Assembly: GCA_947627625.1 (NCBI GenBank)
Contig: CANQWR010000002.1
Span: 222,072 to 286,071, forward strand
DNA: 64,000 bases
Direction: 5' to 3'
From: an uncultured Ruminococcus sp.
GTDB lineage: Bacteria; Bacillota; Clostridia; Oscillospirales; Ruminococcaceae
Shown: piece after piece, positions 1-9,465 of the stretch
How the letters are laid out: the number at the start of each line of letters is the position of its first letter
How positions within the stretch are numbered: the stretch's first letter is position 1
Notes under the pieces: model-generated
Told to the model about the DNA's origin: nothing
Seen by the model: only the letters and a program-made list of their open reading frames with translations
The model's database searches: none
Position numbers and translations under genes: made by a program

Positions 1-570
1 TCGTACATGGGGGACACTCCCGAAAGAGCCTACGATATTATCACGGGGACAATGGACGGTCAGCTGACGGACTGCCTTGTAGACGTGGCTTGCATGAGGG
101 CTATGATGGACAGTGCCGAAAAGACGGGTAATGACTTCATTATAAAATATGCGGAGCTGACGGCGGTTTTTGCGGACATAAAGACGGCTTACAGGTGCTG
201 TCTCATGAAAAAGAGTGAAAATTTTCTTGAGACTGCCATATGCGGTACTCATGAACTCCCGAAAGAGGGGCTTATAAGGGCGGTTCTTGCGGGCATGGAC
301 AGTCTTATGGGATTTATAGAAAATTCTCCCTATGGGGAGTCGGCTGAACTTCTCAGAAAGTCGGTCGCCGCATTTGAGAAGTGGTGCGATGACGAGATAT
401 GCGAATTTGCACAGTCCGCACGTCTCAAAGCGTTCGGGATAGAACCTCTTATAGCCTATTACATTGCCGTTGAGACCGAGATAAAAAATCTTAGGATAAT
501 ATCCGTGTGCAGGGAGTGCGGTACGGACAGGGCGATTATTTCTGAAAGGGTGAGAAAACTGTATGCCTGA
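1..570 (+). CDS. ntpC: V-type ATP synthase subunit C, C-terminal part (5' end outside window)
   Basis: The reading frame is open from the first base, so the true start lies upstream; 189 residues remain of a family that is usually 330-350. Subunit C is the central-stalk socket that couples the membrane rotor ring of the V-type ATPase to the D/F shaft. The C-terminal stretch with AVETEIKNLRIISVC followed by RERVRKLYA-like residues is the characteristic end of bacterial and archaeal subunit C. The gene overlaps subunit F by 8 nt and is followed by A, B and D, the normal order of bacterial V-ATPase operons. The ATG at 7 is only an internal methionine. Confidence 0.9.
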   Translation, partial: SYMGDTPERAYDIITGTMDGQLTDCLVDVACMRAMMDSAEKTGNDFIIKYAELTAVFADIKTAYRCCLMKKSENFLETAICGTHELPKEGLIRAVLAGMDSLMGFIENSPYGESAELLRKSVAAFEKWCDDEICEFAQSARLKAFGIEPLIAYYIAVETEIKNLRIISVCRECGTDRAIISERVRKLYA

Positions 571-883
571 ACTTTACAAGACTGCCGTCATAGGTGACAC
601 GGCGAGCATATCGGGATTTTCAGCACTTGGACTGTCTGTTTTTCACGAGACAGAGCCGAAAACGGTTTCGGGGTTGATTGACAGGCTTGCACTTAATAAT
701 TTTGCGGTGATATATATAACGGAACCTGTTGCAGTCGGAGTGGGGAGTACAATAGCGAAGTACAGGGATAAAAAACTGCCGTCAATCGTACTGATACCTG
801 CTGTCGGGGGCAACACGGGCGAGGGCATGAGGAAACTGCACGAAGCTGTTGAAAAGGCAGTCGGTTCTGATATACTGGGATGA
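563..883 (+). CDS. ntpF: V-type ATP synthase subunit F
   Basis: This 106-residue protein has the usual length and the small alpha/beta fold pattern of subunit F, with MPELYKTAVIGD at the start and a VIYITEPVA strand in the middle. It forms the rotating central shaft together with subunit D. The ATG at 563 lies inside the end of subunit C, indicating translational coupling. Identification rests on size, sequence character and position between C and A; symbols for this gene differ between species (ntpG, atpF). Confidence 0.88.
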   Translation: MPELYKTAVIGDTASISGFSALGLSVFHETEPKTVSGLIDRLALNNFAVIYITEPVAVGVGSTIAKYRDKKLPSIVLIPAVGGNTGEGMRKLHEAVEKAVGSDILG

Positions 884-905
884 TTATGGTTAGGAGATGT
901 GTGAT

Positions 906-2675
906 TTGAGCAGTATCGGCAATATAGTAAAAATATCGGGTCCTCTGGTAGTTGCGGAGGGCATGAGAGATGCGAATATGTTTGACGTCGTGAGGGTCAG
1001 CGACAAGAGACTGATAGGTGAGATAATAGAGATGCACGGGGACAGGGCTTCCGTGCAGGTCTATGAGGAGACAGCGGGTCTTGGTACGGGAGAGCCTGTT
1101 GAATCGACGGGAGAGCCTATGAGTGCGGAACTCGGACCGGGGCTTATAGGTAGTATCTATGACGGCATACAGCGTCCGCTTGACGACATAAGAAAGGTGT
1201 GCGGAAACAACCTTGCAAGGGGAGTAGAAGTGCCGTCTCTGAAGAGAGATAAGAAGTGGAATTTCACGCCCTGTGTCAAAGAGGGGGACGAAGTAACAGG
1301 CGGTGACATTATAGGAACAGTCCCCGAGACGGATATAGTTCTGCACAAGATACTTGTCCCGAACGGCGTTTCGGGAAAGGTAAAGGAGATAAAAGAGGGC
1401 GATTTTGCCGTTGACGAGACCGTCTGTGTTCTGGAGACCGAAAACGGTGAAAAAAATCTCTGTATGTTTCAGAAGTGGGCGGTCAGAAAGGGCAGACCTT
1501 ACAAGAAAAAGCTTTCACCGGATATGCCTCTTGTGACGGGACAGAGGGTTGTGGACTGTCTTTTCCCTATTGCTAAAGGCGGAGTTGCTGCAATTCCCGG
1601 ACCTTTTGGAAGTGGAAAGACTGTCACACAGCACCAGCTTGCAAAGTGGGCAGAAGCAGATATAATAGTGTATATAGGCTGCGGAGAGCGTGGAAACGAG
1701 ATGACGGACGTTCTGAACGAGTTCCCCGAACTTATAGATCCCAAAACGGGTAAATCGCTAATGGAGAGGACTGTCCTCATTGCGAACACCTCCGATATGC
1801 CTGTTGCGGCGAGAGAAGCATCGGTGTATACGGGAATAACAATAGCGGAATACTACCGTGATATGGGCTATTCCGTGGCACTTATGGCTGATTCAACTTC
1901 AAGATGGGCAGAGGCTTTGAGAGAGATGTCGGGAAGACTTGAGGAAATGCCCGGAGACGAGGGCTATCCCGCATATCTGGGAAGCCGTCTTGCACAGTTT
2001 TACGAGAGAGCGGGAAGAGTTATTTCTACAGGCAAAGAGGGCAGAGAGGGTGCACTGTCGGTAATCGGTGCGGTGTCTCCTCCCGGAGGTGACATTTCCG
2101 AGCCCGTTTCACAGGCTACTTTGCGTATAGTAAAAGTTTTCTGGGGACTTGACGCAAATCTTGCGTATCAGAGACATTTTCCGGCTATAAACTGGCTTAC
2201 AAGTTACTCTCTCTATGTGGATTCGCTTTCGGACTGGTACGACAACAACGTCTCAAAAGACTGGATACCGCTTAGAATGCGTTTTATGAATATTCTGAAC
2301 GACGAAGCGGAACTGAAAGAGATAGTAAAACTTGTCGGCATGGACGCACTTTCACCAACAGACAGGTTAAAAATGGAGACTGCACGCTCTATCCGTGAGG
2401 ACTTCCTACACCAGCTTGCTTTTCACGAAGTGGACACTTACACAAGTCTGAAAAAACAGCTCTACATGATGAAGCTGATACTGAATTTCAATGACGAAGC
2501 ACAGCAGGCGGTTACAAAAGGTGCGGACATAGAAAAAATTTCGGAACTGCCCGTGCGTGAAAAAATAGGACGTTTCAAGTACGTTGAGGAAAAGAACACG
2601 GATTCGGAGTTTGATAAAATTTCGCTTGAAATTTCAACCGAACTCGACAGGCTTATTAAGAGGGGGAATGACTGA
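906..2675 (+). CDS. ntpA: V-type ATP synthase catalytic subunit A
   Basis: Catalytic subunit of the V1 head. The protein begins [19 protein letters not shown], has the long non-homologous region typical of A subunits, the Walker A motif GPFGSGKT, the [14 protein letters not shown] region and the conserved PPGGD segment. With this start it has 589 residues, normal for the family. I place the start at TTG 906, because the purine-rich RBS around 889-896 is 9 nt upstream of it; an ATG at 897 abuts that RBS and would add three atypical residues. The stop overlaps the start of subunit B (TGATG), so A and B are translationally coupled, fitting their 1:1 assembly. Confidence 0.95.
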   Translation: MSSIGNIVKISGPLVVAEGMRDANMFDVVRVSDKRLIGEIIEMHGDRASVQVYEETAGLGTGEPVESTGEPMSAELGPGLIGSIYDGIQRPLDDIRKVCGNNLARGVEVPSLKRDKKWNFTPCVKEGDEVTGGDIIGTVPETDIVLHKILVPNGVSGKVKEIKEGDFAVDETVCVLETENGEKNLCMFQKWAVRKGRPYKKKLSPDMPLVTGQRVVDCLFPIAKGGVAAIPGPFGSGKTVTQHQLAKWAEADIIVYIGCGERGNEMTDVLNEFPELIDPKTGKSLMERTVLIANTSDMPVAAREASVYTGITIAEYYRDMGYSVALMADSTSRWAEALREMSGRLEEMPGDEGYPAYLGSRLAQFYERAGRVISTGKEGREGALSVIGAVSPPGGDISEPVSQATLRIVKVFWGLDANLAYQRHFPAINWLTSYSLYVDSLSDWYDNNVSKDWIPLRMRFMNILNDEAELKEIVKLVGMDALSPTDRLKMETARSIREDFLHQLAFHEVDTYTSLKKQLYMMKLILNFNDEAQQAVTKGADIEKISELPVREKIGRFKYVEEKNTDSEFDKISLEISTELDRLIKRGND

Positions 2676-4051
2676 TGCCGAGAGAGTACAGGACGATTGA
2701 AGAGGCGGCAGGACCTCTTTTGCTTGTCAAAGGCGTGGAGAACGCAACATACGGAGAACTTGCGGAAATAAGGCTGAAAAACGGAGAGAAGAGAAGGTGC
2801 AGGGTGCTTGAGATAGACGGTTCAGACGCACTTGTACAGCTGTTTGAAAATTCAGCGGGAATAAATTTGCAGGACAGTGCGGTAGTATTTTCGGGACATC
2901 AGATGGAACTCGGAGTTTCGGAAGATATGCTTGGACGAGTGTTTGACGGTCTGGGCAGACCTATTGACGACGGTCCCGAAATAATTCCCGAAATGCGTAT
3001 GGACATAAACGGACTGCCTATGAACCCTGTTGCAAGGAAGTACCCGCAGGAATTTATACAGACGGGAGTTTCGGCAATAGACGGTCTCAACACGCTTGTA
3101 AGAGGACAGAAGTTGCCTATTTTTTCGGCAAGCGGTCTCCCGCACGCACAGCTTGCGGGACAAATTGCACGTCAGGCGAGAGTTCTTGGCGATGACGAGC
3201 AATTTGCGGTAGTGTTTGCGGCAATGGGAATAACTTTTGAGGAGTCGGAATATTTTGTGCAGAGTTTCAAGGAGACGGGAGCTATAGACAGGACTGTCAT
3301 GTTCGTGAACCTTGCGAATGATTCCGCTATAGAGAGACTTGCAACTCCCAAAATGGCACTGACCTGTGCGGAGTACCTTGCGTTCAAAAAAGATATGCAC
3401 GTCCTTGTAATAATGACTGATATAACGAACTACGCCGACGCTTTGAGGGAAGTTTCCGCTGCAAGAAAGGAAGTCCCCGGAAGAAGAGGTTATCCGGGAT
3501 ATATGTACACGGATTTGGCTTCACTGTACGAGCGTGCGGGAAGACTTGACGGCTGTGGGGGAAGTATCACTATGATACCTATTCTGACAATGCCCGAAGA
3601 CGACAAGACACACCCTATCCCCGACCTTACAGGCTATATAACAGAGGGACAAATTATTTTGTCGAGAGAACTTTACAGAAAGGGCATAAATCCGCCTGTG
3701 GACGTTCTGCCGTCACTGTCGAGACTAAAAGACAAGGGTATAGGTGAGGGCAGGACGAGAGCCGACCACTCCGACACCATGAACCAATTGTTTTCGGCTT
3801 ATGCCCGTGGAAAGGACGCTAAGGAACTCATGGTAGTGCTTGGCGAGGACGCTCTTACTCCCACAGATTTGTTGTACGCAAAGTTTGCGGACGAATTTGA
3901 GAAAAAGTATATCTCACAGGGCTTTGACAACAACAGGAGCATAGAGGAGACACTCTCCGTCGGTTGGGAACTGCTCAGACTGCTCCCAAGGAGTGAACTG
4001 AAGAGGATCAGAGACGAGTATCTTGACAAGTACTATGATGTCAGGAAGTGA
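2675..4051 (+). CDS. ntpB: V-type ATP synthase regulatory subunit B
   Basis: Non-catalytic nucleotide-binding subunit that alternates with A in the V1 hexamer. The 458-residue length is normal. Visible family landmarks are [18 protein letters not shown] at the start, [35 protein letters not shown] in place of a canonical Walker A loop, and the [20 protein letters not shown] segment. A purine-rich GGGGGAAT sits 5 nt before the ATG. Fully collinear with A upstream and D downstream. Confidence 0.95.
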   Translation: MPREYRTIEEAAGPLLLVKGVENATYGELAEIRLKNGEKRRCRVLEIDGSDALVQLFENSAGINLQDSAVVFSGHQMELGVSEDMLGRVFDGLGRPIDDGPEIIPEMRMDINGLPMNPVARKYPQEFIQTGVSAIDGLNTLVRGQKLPIFSASGLPHAQLAGQIARQARVLGDDEQFAVVFAAMGITFEESEYFVQSFKETGAIDRTVMFVNLANDSAIERLATPKMALTCAEYLAFKKDMHVLVIMTDITNYADALREVSAARKEVPGRRGYPGYMYTDLASLYERAGRLDGCGGSITMIPILTMPEDDKTHPIPDLTGYITEGQIILSRELYRKGINPPVDVLPSLSRLKDKGIGEGRTRADHSDTMNQLFSAYARGKDAKELMVVLGEDALTPTDLLYAKFADEFEKKYISQGFDNNRSIEETLSVGWELLRLLPRSELKRIRDEYLDKYYDVRK

Positions 4052-4069
4052 CGGCGGAGGTGAGAATCA

Positions 4070-4720
4070 TTGGCGAGACTTAATGTGAATCCCACCAGAA
4101 TGGAACTCAGCAAGCTGAAAAAAAAGCTTGAATCGGCAAGGCGTGGACACAAACTTCTCAAAGACAAGCGTGACGAACTTATGAGACAGTTTATGAACCT
4201 TATAAAGGAGACGGTACAGCTGAGGAGCGAAGTCGAGAGCGGTATTTCGGAGGCTGACAAATATATGGCTGTTGCGGGTTCGGTAATGCAGAGTGAGGCT
4301 CTTGAAACGGCACTGATGATGCCGAGTCAGGAAGTTGAGATAGAAGTCGGGGAAAAGAACGTCATGAGCGTGTGCATACCTGTTTTCGGCACGAAGTACA
4401 GGACTTCCGACACGGGCAGTATCTATTCATACGGAACTGCTTTTACGTCCATTGACCTTGACGGTGCTGTCGGTGCGTTGAACGAAATTTTCCCGAAGAT
4501 GATACGACTTGCGGAGACGGAAAAAGCCTGTCAGCTCCTTGCGGACGAGATAGAGAAGACGAGAAGACGTGTAAACGCTCTTGAACACATAATGATACCC
4601 GATTACGAAGAAACTATAAAATATATAACTATGAAACTCTCCGAAAACGAGAGGAGTACGGCGGTATCACTTATGAAAGTTAAAGACATGGTACTGAAAC
4701 AGAGCCACAATTTCAAGTGA
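4070..4720 (+). CDS. ntpD: V-type ATP synthase subunit D
   Basis: A 216-residue, mainly helical protein with long N- and C-terminal coiled-coil segments, the hallmark of the D subunit that forms the rotor axle inside the A3B3 head. It opens with ARLNVNPTRMELSKLKKKL and ends with a second long helix, both typical. Translation starts at TTG 4070 with GGAGGTGA about 6 nt upstream. It is the last gene of the operon; a hairpin terminator follows about 75 nt downstream. Confidence 0.93.
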   Translation: MARLNVNPTRMELSKLKKKLESARRGHKLLKDKRDELMRQFMNLIKETVQLRSEVESGISEADKYMAVAGSVMQSEALETALMMPSQEVEIEVGEKNVMSVCIPVFGTKYRTSDTGSIYSYGTAFTSIDLDGAVGALNEIFPKMIRLAETEKACQLLADEIEKTRRRVNALEHIMIPDYEETIKYITMKLSENERSTAVSLMKVKDMVLKQSHNFK

Positions 4721-4756
<36 letters not shown>

Positions 4757-4794
4757 CGGACTGTTCGGGAAACCGTAAATATTTTTGATTATAT

Positions 4795-4833
4795 CGGGGT
4801 ACGCAAAAAAAGTGTACCCCGAAAAATTTTTTT
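4795..4833 (+). terminator. Terminator of the V-ATPase operon
   Basis: CGGGGTAC at 4795-4802 pairs with GTACCCCG at 4814-4821 around an A-rich 11-nt loop, and a run of seven T follows at 4827-4833. This is a standard intrinsic terminator between the V-ATPase operon and rpsO. Confidence 0.8.
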
Positions 4834-4843
4834 GAAAAAACCC

Positions 4844-4872
4844 TTTACAAACGAAAAAATTTGTGATATAAT
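4844..4872 (+). promoter_or_regulatory. rpsO promoter, extended -10
   Basis: TTTACA at 4844-4849, a 17-nt spacer and TATAAT at 4867-4872; TG at 4864-4865 gives an extended -10. The leader of roughly 90 nt downstream contains a small ACTCA/TGAGT hairpin near 4886-4905, which could take part in autoregulation by S15, as known for rpsO leaders in other bacteria, but this is not shown here. Confidence 0.75.
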
Positions 4873-4970
4873 AAACTCACCGTGTACTCAGATGGGGGTG
4901 AGTCCTCATTTTTACGCCCTCTTCTTGGTTTGCGGAATTTTGTCTATTTTAATAAAGAGGTGCTTAAAAA

Positions 4971-5237
4971 ATGCTCTTGAAAGAGGAAAAAACGGCTGTT
5001 ATTGAAGCCAACAGAACACACGAAAATGACACGGGTTCACCTGAAGTCCAGATTGCCATTCTCACAAGGAGAATCAACGACCTCACAGAACACCTGAAAA
5101 TCCACAAGAACGACCACCACTCCAGAAGGGGACTTCTCAAAATGGTAGGTCACAGGCGTAATCTTCTCGCTTATCTCAAGAAGAAGGACATAAACAGATA
5201 CCGTGCTATTGTAGAAAAGCTCGGTCTGCGTAAGTAA
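4971..5237 (+). CDS. rpsO: 30S ribosomal protein S15
   Basis: The 88-residue length and sequence match S15: [18 protein letters not shown], then [16 protein letters not shown] and the C-terminal LLAYLKKKD block. S15 binds the central domain of 16S rRNA early in 30S assembly. The ATG at 4971 has AAAGAGGTG upstream. pnp follows, the conserved rpsO-pnp arrangement, but here a hairpin terminator and a structured spacer separate the two genes. Confidence 0.97.
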   Translation: MLLKEEKTAVIEANRTHENDTGSPEVQIAILTRRINDLTEHLKIHKNDHHSRRGLLKMVGHRRNLLAYLKKKDINRYRAIVEKLGLRK

Positions 5238-5254
5238 TTTTTCGGGAAACGGCA

Positions 5255-5296
5255 GGGCGGACGGTATGAAATTTCAAGCCCGTCCGCCCGTGTTTT
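5255..5296 (+). terminator. Hairpin terminator after rpsO
   Basis: GGGCGGACGG at 5255-5264 is perfectly complementary to CCGTCCGCCC at 5280-5289 and is followed by a short T run (GTGTTTTTA). Readthrough or processing here could set the ratio between rpsO and pnp mRNA. Confidence 0.75.
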
Positions 5297-5299
5297 TAT

Positions 5300-5409
5300 G
5301 TGCCGTCAAGGTCCGGAAAACAAGGCGGAAGTCGAATGCAAGTCACGGACGGGAGTTTTTTCCGTGCTTTGCCTTTGACCTCCTGCCCTTTCCGGAACTG
5401 TCGGCATAT
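5300..5409 (+). promoter_or_regulatory. Structured leader between rpsO and pnp (candidate)
   Basis: About 110 nt can fold into nested stems: TGCCG with CGGCA at the outside, TCCGGAAA with TTTCCGGA inside, and a 12-position terminal hairpin in which GCAAGTCACGGA faces TCCGTGCTTTGC with one mismatch and one wobble. A competing pairing between GTCAAGG and CCTTTGAC is also possible. In other bacteria the pnp leader is a double-stranded target used for PNPase autoregulation; the same role here is inference. An AT-rich stretch with several TATAAT-like sites lies between this element and pnp. Confidence 0.45.
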
Positions 5410-5482
5410 GTTTGCAAAAAATCATTATAATTTATTATAATTATAAATTGTAATTATTATATTTCAGTTTGGAGGATAGAGT

Positions 5483-7606
5483 ATGTTTGAAAATTACAGA
5501 GTTTTCGAGACAGTCTATGCGGGCAGACCTCTTGTTGTCGAGACAGGCAAGACCTGCGGACTGTCAAACGGTTCTTGCTGGGTTAGGTACGGCGAGACAG
5601 TCGTAATGGCGAACGTCACAGCGAGTGAAAAGCCCAGAGAGGGAGTTGACTTTTTCCCGCTGTCGGTGGACTATGAAGAGAGAATGTATTCGGTCGGAAA
5701 AATACCGGGTTCGTTCACAAAGAGAGAGGGAAAACCCAGTGACAAGGCGATTCTGACTTCAAGGTGCGTTGACAGACCTATAAGACCTCTTTTCCCGAAG
5801 GACATGAGAAATGATGTTTCCGTAGTTATGACGGTGCTGTCGGTAGAGCCTGACAATTCCCCCGAAATTGCCGGAATGATAGCGACTTCTGTAGCAATTT
5901 CGATTTCGGATATACCGTGGAACGGTCCTATTGCGGGAATAAATGTCGGACTTGTTGACGGTGAGATAGTCCTGAACCCCACTCTTGAACAGAGAGCCAA
6001 GACGGATTTGGTTCTGACAGTGGCGGGTACTGCCGAAAAGATAGTCATGATAGAGGCAGGAGCAAACGAAGTCCCCGAAGATACCATGCTTGAGGCAATT
6101 CTCACAGGTCACGAGGAAATCAAGAAGATGGTCGCTTTTATTGACGGCATCAGAAAAGAGATAGGAAAGCCGAAGTTTGAGTTTGAGTCTCAGGAAGTAG
6201 ACCACGATATGTTTGAAGCTGTCGAGGAGTTTGCGGGCGAGAGGGTTAAATTTGCCCTTGACACCAATGATAAAAATGTCCGTGACCAGCGTCTTGCACC
6301 CGTGATTGACGATGTTCACGCAAAGTTTGACGAGATCTATCCCGAAAAAATCGCAATGCTTGACGAGTGTATGTACAAACTTCAAAAGAAGATAGTCCGT
6401 GCGTGGCTGTATGAGGGAAAGCGTGTGGACGGCAGAGGAATAGACGAGATAAGACCTCTTGCGGCAGAAGTCGGAGTACTCCCGAGAGTACACGGTTCGG
6501 GACTTTTCACAAGGGGACAGACACAGGTGCTCACAATTGCAACTCTTGGACCTGTCAGTGACGCACAGAGAATTGACGGTCTTGACGAGGAGGAGTCCAA
6601 GAGATATATGCACCAGTACAATTTCCCGAGTTATTCGGTCGGTGAGACTAAGCCGAGCAGAGGACCGGGAAGACGTGAAATTGGACACGGTGCGTTGGCG
6701 GAGAGAGCTTTAGTGCCTGTTATACCGTCTGTGGAGGAGTTCCCCTATGCACTCAGACTTGTTTCGGAAGTTCTGTCCTCAAACGGTTCTACTTCACAGG
6801 GTTCAATATGCGGTTCTACACTTGCTCTCATGGACGCAGGTGTGCCTATAAAAGCACCTGTTGCGGGAATTTCGTGCGGACTTATAACAAAGCCCGACAG
6901 TGACGAATTTATGACTATGGTCGATATACAAGGTCTTGAGGACTTTTTCGGTGATATGGACTTCAAAGTCGGCGGTACTCACAAGGGCATAACTGCTATT
7001 CAGGTCGATATAAAAGTGGACGGTCTCACGCCTGCCATAATAAAAGAGGCTTTTGAAAAGACCAGAAAGGCGAGACTTTATATTCTTGACGAGATAATGC
7101 TGAAAGCTATACCCGAACCGAGAAAGACTGTCAGTCGGTACGCCCCGAAAATGCTCCAGACTAAAGTACCCGTTGACAAGATAAGGGAAGTTATCGGACA
7201 GGGCGGTAAAGTTATACAGAAGATTTCCGCAGACTGTGATGTCAAGATAGATATAAACGACGACGGAAGCGTGTTTATAAGCGGTATAGACGGCGAAAAG
7301 GCTGAAAAGGCTTTGCAGGTCGTTGAGACTATCGCAAACGGTCCCGAAGTGGGAGCTATATACATGGGCAAAGTCGTCAGAATAAAGGACTTTGGTGCAT
7401 TTGTGGAGATAGTCCCGGGCATGGACGGTCTTGTCCACATCTCAAAACTTGACAAATCGAGAGTTGAGAGGGTAGAGGATATAGTTTCTGTCGGTGACGA
7501 GATAGTTGTCAAAGTCATAGAGATAGACAGTCAGAACAGGATAAACCTCTCACGCAAGGACGCTCTTGCCGATATAGAGGCTAAAAAGAGAAGAAACAGA
7601 AGGTAA
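5483..7606 (+). CDS. pnp: Polyribonucleotide nucleotidyltransferase (PNPase)
   Basis: Phosphorolytic 3'-5' exoribonuclease; degrades RNA to nucleoside diphosphates as a trimer and can add 3' tails. The 707 residues show two RNase PH-like domains (about 1-215 and 310-540), the second with TRGQTQVLT and the GMDFKVGGTHKGITAIQVD-like active-site strand seen as FGDMDFKVGGTHKGITAIQ, followed by a KH domain with VIGQGGKVI (about 570-620) and a C-terminal S1 domain with GAFVEIVPGMDGLVHISKL. GGAGG lies 7 nt upstream of the ATG. The usual neighbour rpsO precedes it. Confidence 0.97.
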   Translation: MFENYRVFETVYAGRPLVVETGKTCGLSNGSCWVRYGETVVMANVTASEKPREGVDFFPLSVDYEERMYSVGKIPGSFTKREGKPSDKAILTSRCVDRPIRPLFPKDMRNDVSVVMTVLSVEPDNSPEIAGMIATSVAISISDIPWNGPIAGINVGLVDGEIVLNPTLEQRAKTDLVLTVAGTAEKIVMIEAGANEVPEDTMLEAILTGHEEIKKMVAFIDGIRKEIGKPKFEFESQEVDHDMFEAVEEFAGERVKFALDTNDKNVRDQRLAPVIDDVHAKFDEIYPEKIAMLDECMYKLQKKIVRAWLYEGKRVDGRGIDEIRPLAAEVGVLPRVHGSGLFTRGQTQVLTIATLGPVSDAQRIDGLDEEESKRYMHQYNFPSYSVGETKPSRGPGRREIGHGALAERALVPVIPSVEEFPYALRLVSEVLSSNGSTSQGSICGSTLALMDAGVPIKAPVAGISCGLITKPDSDEFMTMVDIQGLEDFFGDMDFKVGGTHKGITAIQVDIKVDGLTPAIIKEAFEKTRKARLYILDEIMLKAIPEPRKTVSRYAPKMLQTKVPVDKIREVIGQGGKVIQKISADCDVKIDINDDGSVFISGIDGEKAEKALQVVETIANGPEVGAIYMGKVVRIKDFGAFVEIVPGMDGLVHISKLDKSRVERVEDIVSVGDEIVVKVIEIDSQNRINLSRKDALADIEAKKRRNRR

Positions 7607-7630
7607 TTTGTTTTTATTTCAGATATTTCG

Positions 7631-7665
7631 GGACAGTCCGCAAGGGCTGTCCTTTTATTTTTTGA
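7631..7665 (+). terminator. pnp terminator
   Basis: GGACAGTCC at 7631-7639 and GGGCTGTCC at 7644-7652 pair around a GCAA tetraloop, followed by TTTTATTTTTT. Strong intrinsic terminator. Confidence 0.9.
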
Positions 7666-7697
7666 CACCCGAAAATAAAAAAAATATTTCAGGTGTA

Positions 7698-7726
7698 TTG
7701 ACGTGAGAGGAGAAATATTATATAAT
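7698..7726 (+). promoter_or_regulatory. rpe promoter
   Basis: TTGACG at 7698-7703, 17-nt spacer, TATAAT at 7721-7726. It would drive rpe and the translationally coupled Rnf-like genes behind it. Confidence 0.75.
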
Positions 7727-7801
7727 AAAAGTGTGTGGAAACTTGTTTATTGTATAAAAGACAGGGCTTGTTATCAGCCTTAAACGGAAGAAGTGATAAT
7801 T

Positions 7802-8461
7802 ATGAAAAATAAAATTTCGGTGTCGTTGCTTAGTGCCGACATGATGAATCTTGAGAGAGAGATACGAAGAGTAGAGAAAAGCGGTGCGGAAATGCTCCAC
7901 TTTGACGTTATGGACGGTGTTTTTGTAAATAATATAACTTATGGACTGCCCGTTCTGGAGCAGGTCAGAAAAATAACAAATATGCCCCTTGACGTACACC
8001 TCATGATAACAGATCCTCTTGAATATGCGGAGCGTTTTGTAAAAAGCGGTGCGGATATAGTGTCTTTTCACATTGAGAGCAACAGCGACACGGCGGAGAC
8101 TCTGAGAGTGATAAAAGAGAGCGGTGCAAAGGCTTGCATAGCAATAAAGCCGTCCACAAAAGCGGAGGCGGTCTATAAGTATCTTGAATATCTGGACATG
8201 GTTCTCGTGATGACAGTCGAACCGGGTTTCGGCGGGCAGAGTTTCATTGCGGAAACTGTCGGAAAGATAGGGGAGATAAGAAAAAAACTTGATACAATGG
8301 GGCTTGCGACGGATATTGAAGTTGACGGCGGTATAAATGATGTAACGTCCGAACTTGTGAAGAGTGTCGGGGCGAATGTGCTTGTATCGGGGAGTTATCT
8401 TTTCGGTTCAGATGATATGGCAAAGTCCGTCAGAAAAATCGGGAAAGAGGTTCTGCGATGA
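7802..8461 (+). CDS. rpe: Ribulose-phosphate 3-epimerase
   Basis: Interconverts ribulose 5-phosphate and xylulose 5-phosphate in the pentose phosphate pathway. The 219-residue TIM barrel shows the metal and active-site landmarks SLLSAD, HFDVMDGVFV, DVHLMI, VEPGFGGQSF and EVDGGIN. I prefer ATG 7802 over the in-frame GTG 7793, since the GGAAG RBS at 7786 is too close to the GTG. The stop overlaps the next start (ATGA), coupling it to the RnfD-like gene. Confidence 0.95.
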   Translation: MKNKISVSLLSADMMNLEREIRRVEKSGAEMLHFDVMDGVFVNNITYGLPVLEQVRKITNMPLDVHLMITDPLEYAERFVKSGADIVSFHIESNSDTAETLRVIKESGAKACIAIKPSTKAEAVYKYLEYLDMVLVMTVEPGFGGQSFIAETVGKIGEIRKKLDTMGLATDIEVDGGINDVTSELVKSVGANVLVSGSYLFGSDDMAKSVRKIGKEVLR

Positions 8462-9465
8462 AGGCTGTCAGGAGAGAGCGTTTTGTGTCGCTTGATATAA
8501 TGATAACACTTTCCGCACTGGAGACTATGGCTTTTTTCTATTACGGTTCACACGCCCTTGCGGTCGGTCTTATGTGTATGACAGCGTCTCTTGCGGTGGA
8601 GATAGTATCACTCAGACTTGTAAACAGAAAATTCACGGCAGATAATTTGTCGTGCGTTGCGGACGGTCTCGTGACGGCACTGATGTTTTCCGCTGTAATG
8701 GACTACAGACTCGCTGTTGTGGGGACGATTTTCGGGGCGGTGATAAAAAATGTTTTCGGTGGACGTGAGAACATGATATTTTCCGCATCGGCAGTCTCGT
8801 ATGTGTTTCTGCTCACGTCCTGGAAAAACCGTCTTTTGCAGTTCCCACAGCCACACACTCTGACGGGAGTTTTAGATGATATTAAAATTTCCGATTTGAC
8901 AGTCTCCGCAAGTCACGAATTTAATTCAACGGGGAAGTTTGATTTCTCGGACTTTGAAATTCTGCTCGGAAATTTCAGCGGACCGTGCGGTGCGGTCAGT
9001 ATATTGCTACTGATAATTTCGGCAGTCATACTAATTTTAAGGAGAGATATATCGGCAGGTGCTTTTACGGGCTTTATAGGCGGTACGGTGCTTATGGCGT
9101 GCGTTTACCCCGTTTGCGGCAGTGTCTCCGACTCTGTGAAGTACACCCTCTGCACCAATATGGTGCTGTTCTCCGCTGTCTATATCATATCGGACAGGAG
9201 GATTTCTCCCGAAAACAACATTTCGGCACTGATTTACGGATTTTTTATATCGGTGTTTTCATATACTTTAACATCTGTGAACGCACAGGAAAATGCGGTT
9301 GTGACGGTCTCGCTTCTGCTTACTCCCCTCGCACTGTTTCTGAAAAATGTTGAGGGAGTTATAAAAAATAATAAAAATAATAGAAATATTGAAAATAAAA
9401 ATAATAAAAATATTGAAGATGACAAAAATTCGGAAGGGGGAGAGACTTCTCTTGAAAGAGAGTAG
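8458..9465 (+). CDS. RnfD/NqrB-like membrane protein, FMN site not recognizable
   Basis: A 335-residue multi-pass membrane protein (about eight or nine hydrophobic segments) that reads like RnfD: an early helix pair, AVIKNVFGG where RnfD has the GG-N-x-F-N-P-A loop, and SAVYIISDRRIS where RnfD has the FxxTDP segment. RnfD normally carries a covalent FMN on the Thr of an S-x-A-T-P-L motif. The corresponding stretch here reads DLTVSASHEF, with His in place of the Thr and no Pro, and the NPFNPA motif is replaced by ENMIFSAS. The C-terminal tail is Asn/Lys-rich and encoded by an AT low-complexity tract (about 9361-9420). Followed by RnfE- and RnfA-like genes; no rnfC, rnfG or rnfB is present. Function unknown. 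Confidence 0.75.
   Translation: MKAVRRERFVSLDIMITLSALETMAFFYYGSHALAVGLMCMTASLAVEIVSLRLVNRKFTADNLSCVADGLVTALMFSAVMDYRLAVVGTIFGAVIKNVFGGRENMIFSASAVSYVFLLTSWKNRLLQFPQPHTLTGVLDDIKISDLTVSASHEFNSTGKFDFSDFEILLGNFSGPCGAVSILLLIISAVILILRRDISAGAFTGFIGGTVLMACVYPVCGSVSDSVKYTLCTNMVLFSAVYIISDRRISPENNISALIYGFFISVFSYTLTSVNAQENAVVTVSLLLTPLALFLKNVEGVIKNNKNNRNIENKNNKNIEDDKNSEGGETSLERE

Noticed and set aside
5759..6688. A 309-residue frame antisense to pnp
   Set aside because: Antisense shadow produced by codon bias; Cys/Tyr/His-rich composition typical of such shadows.
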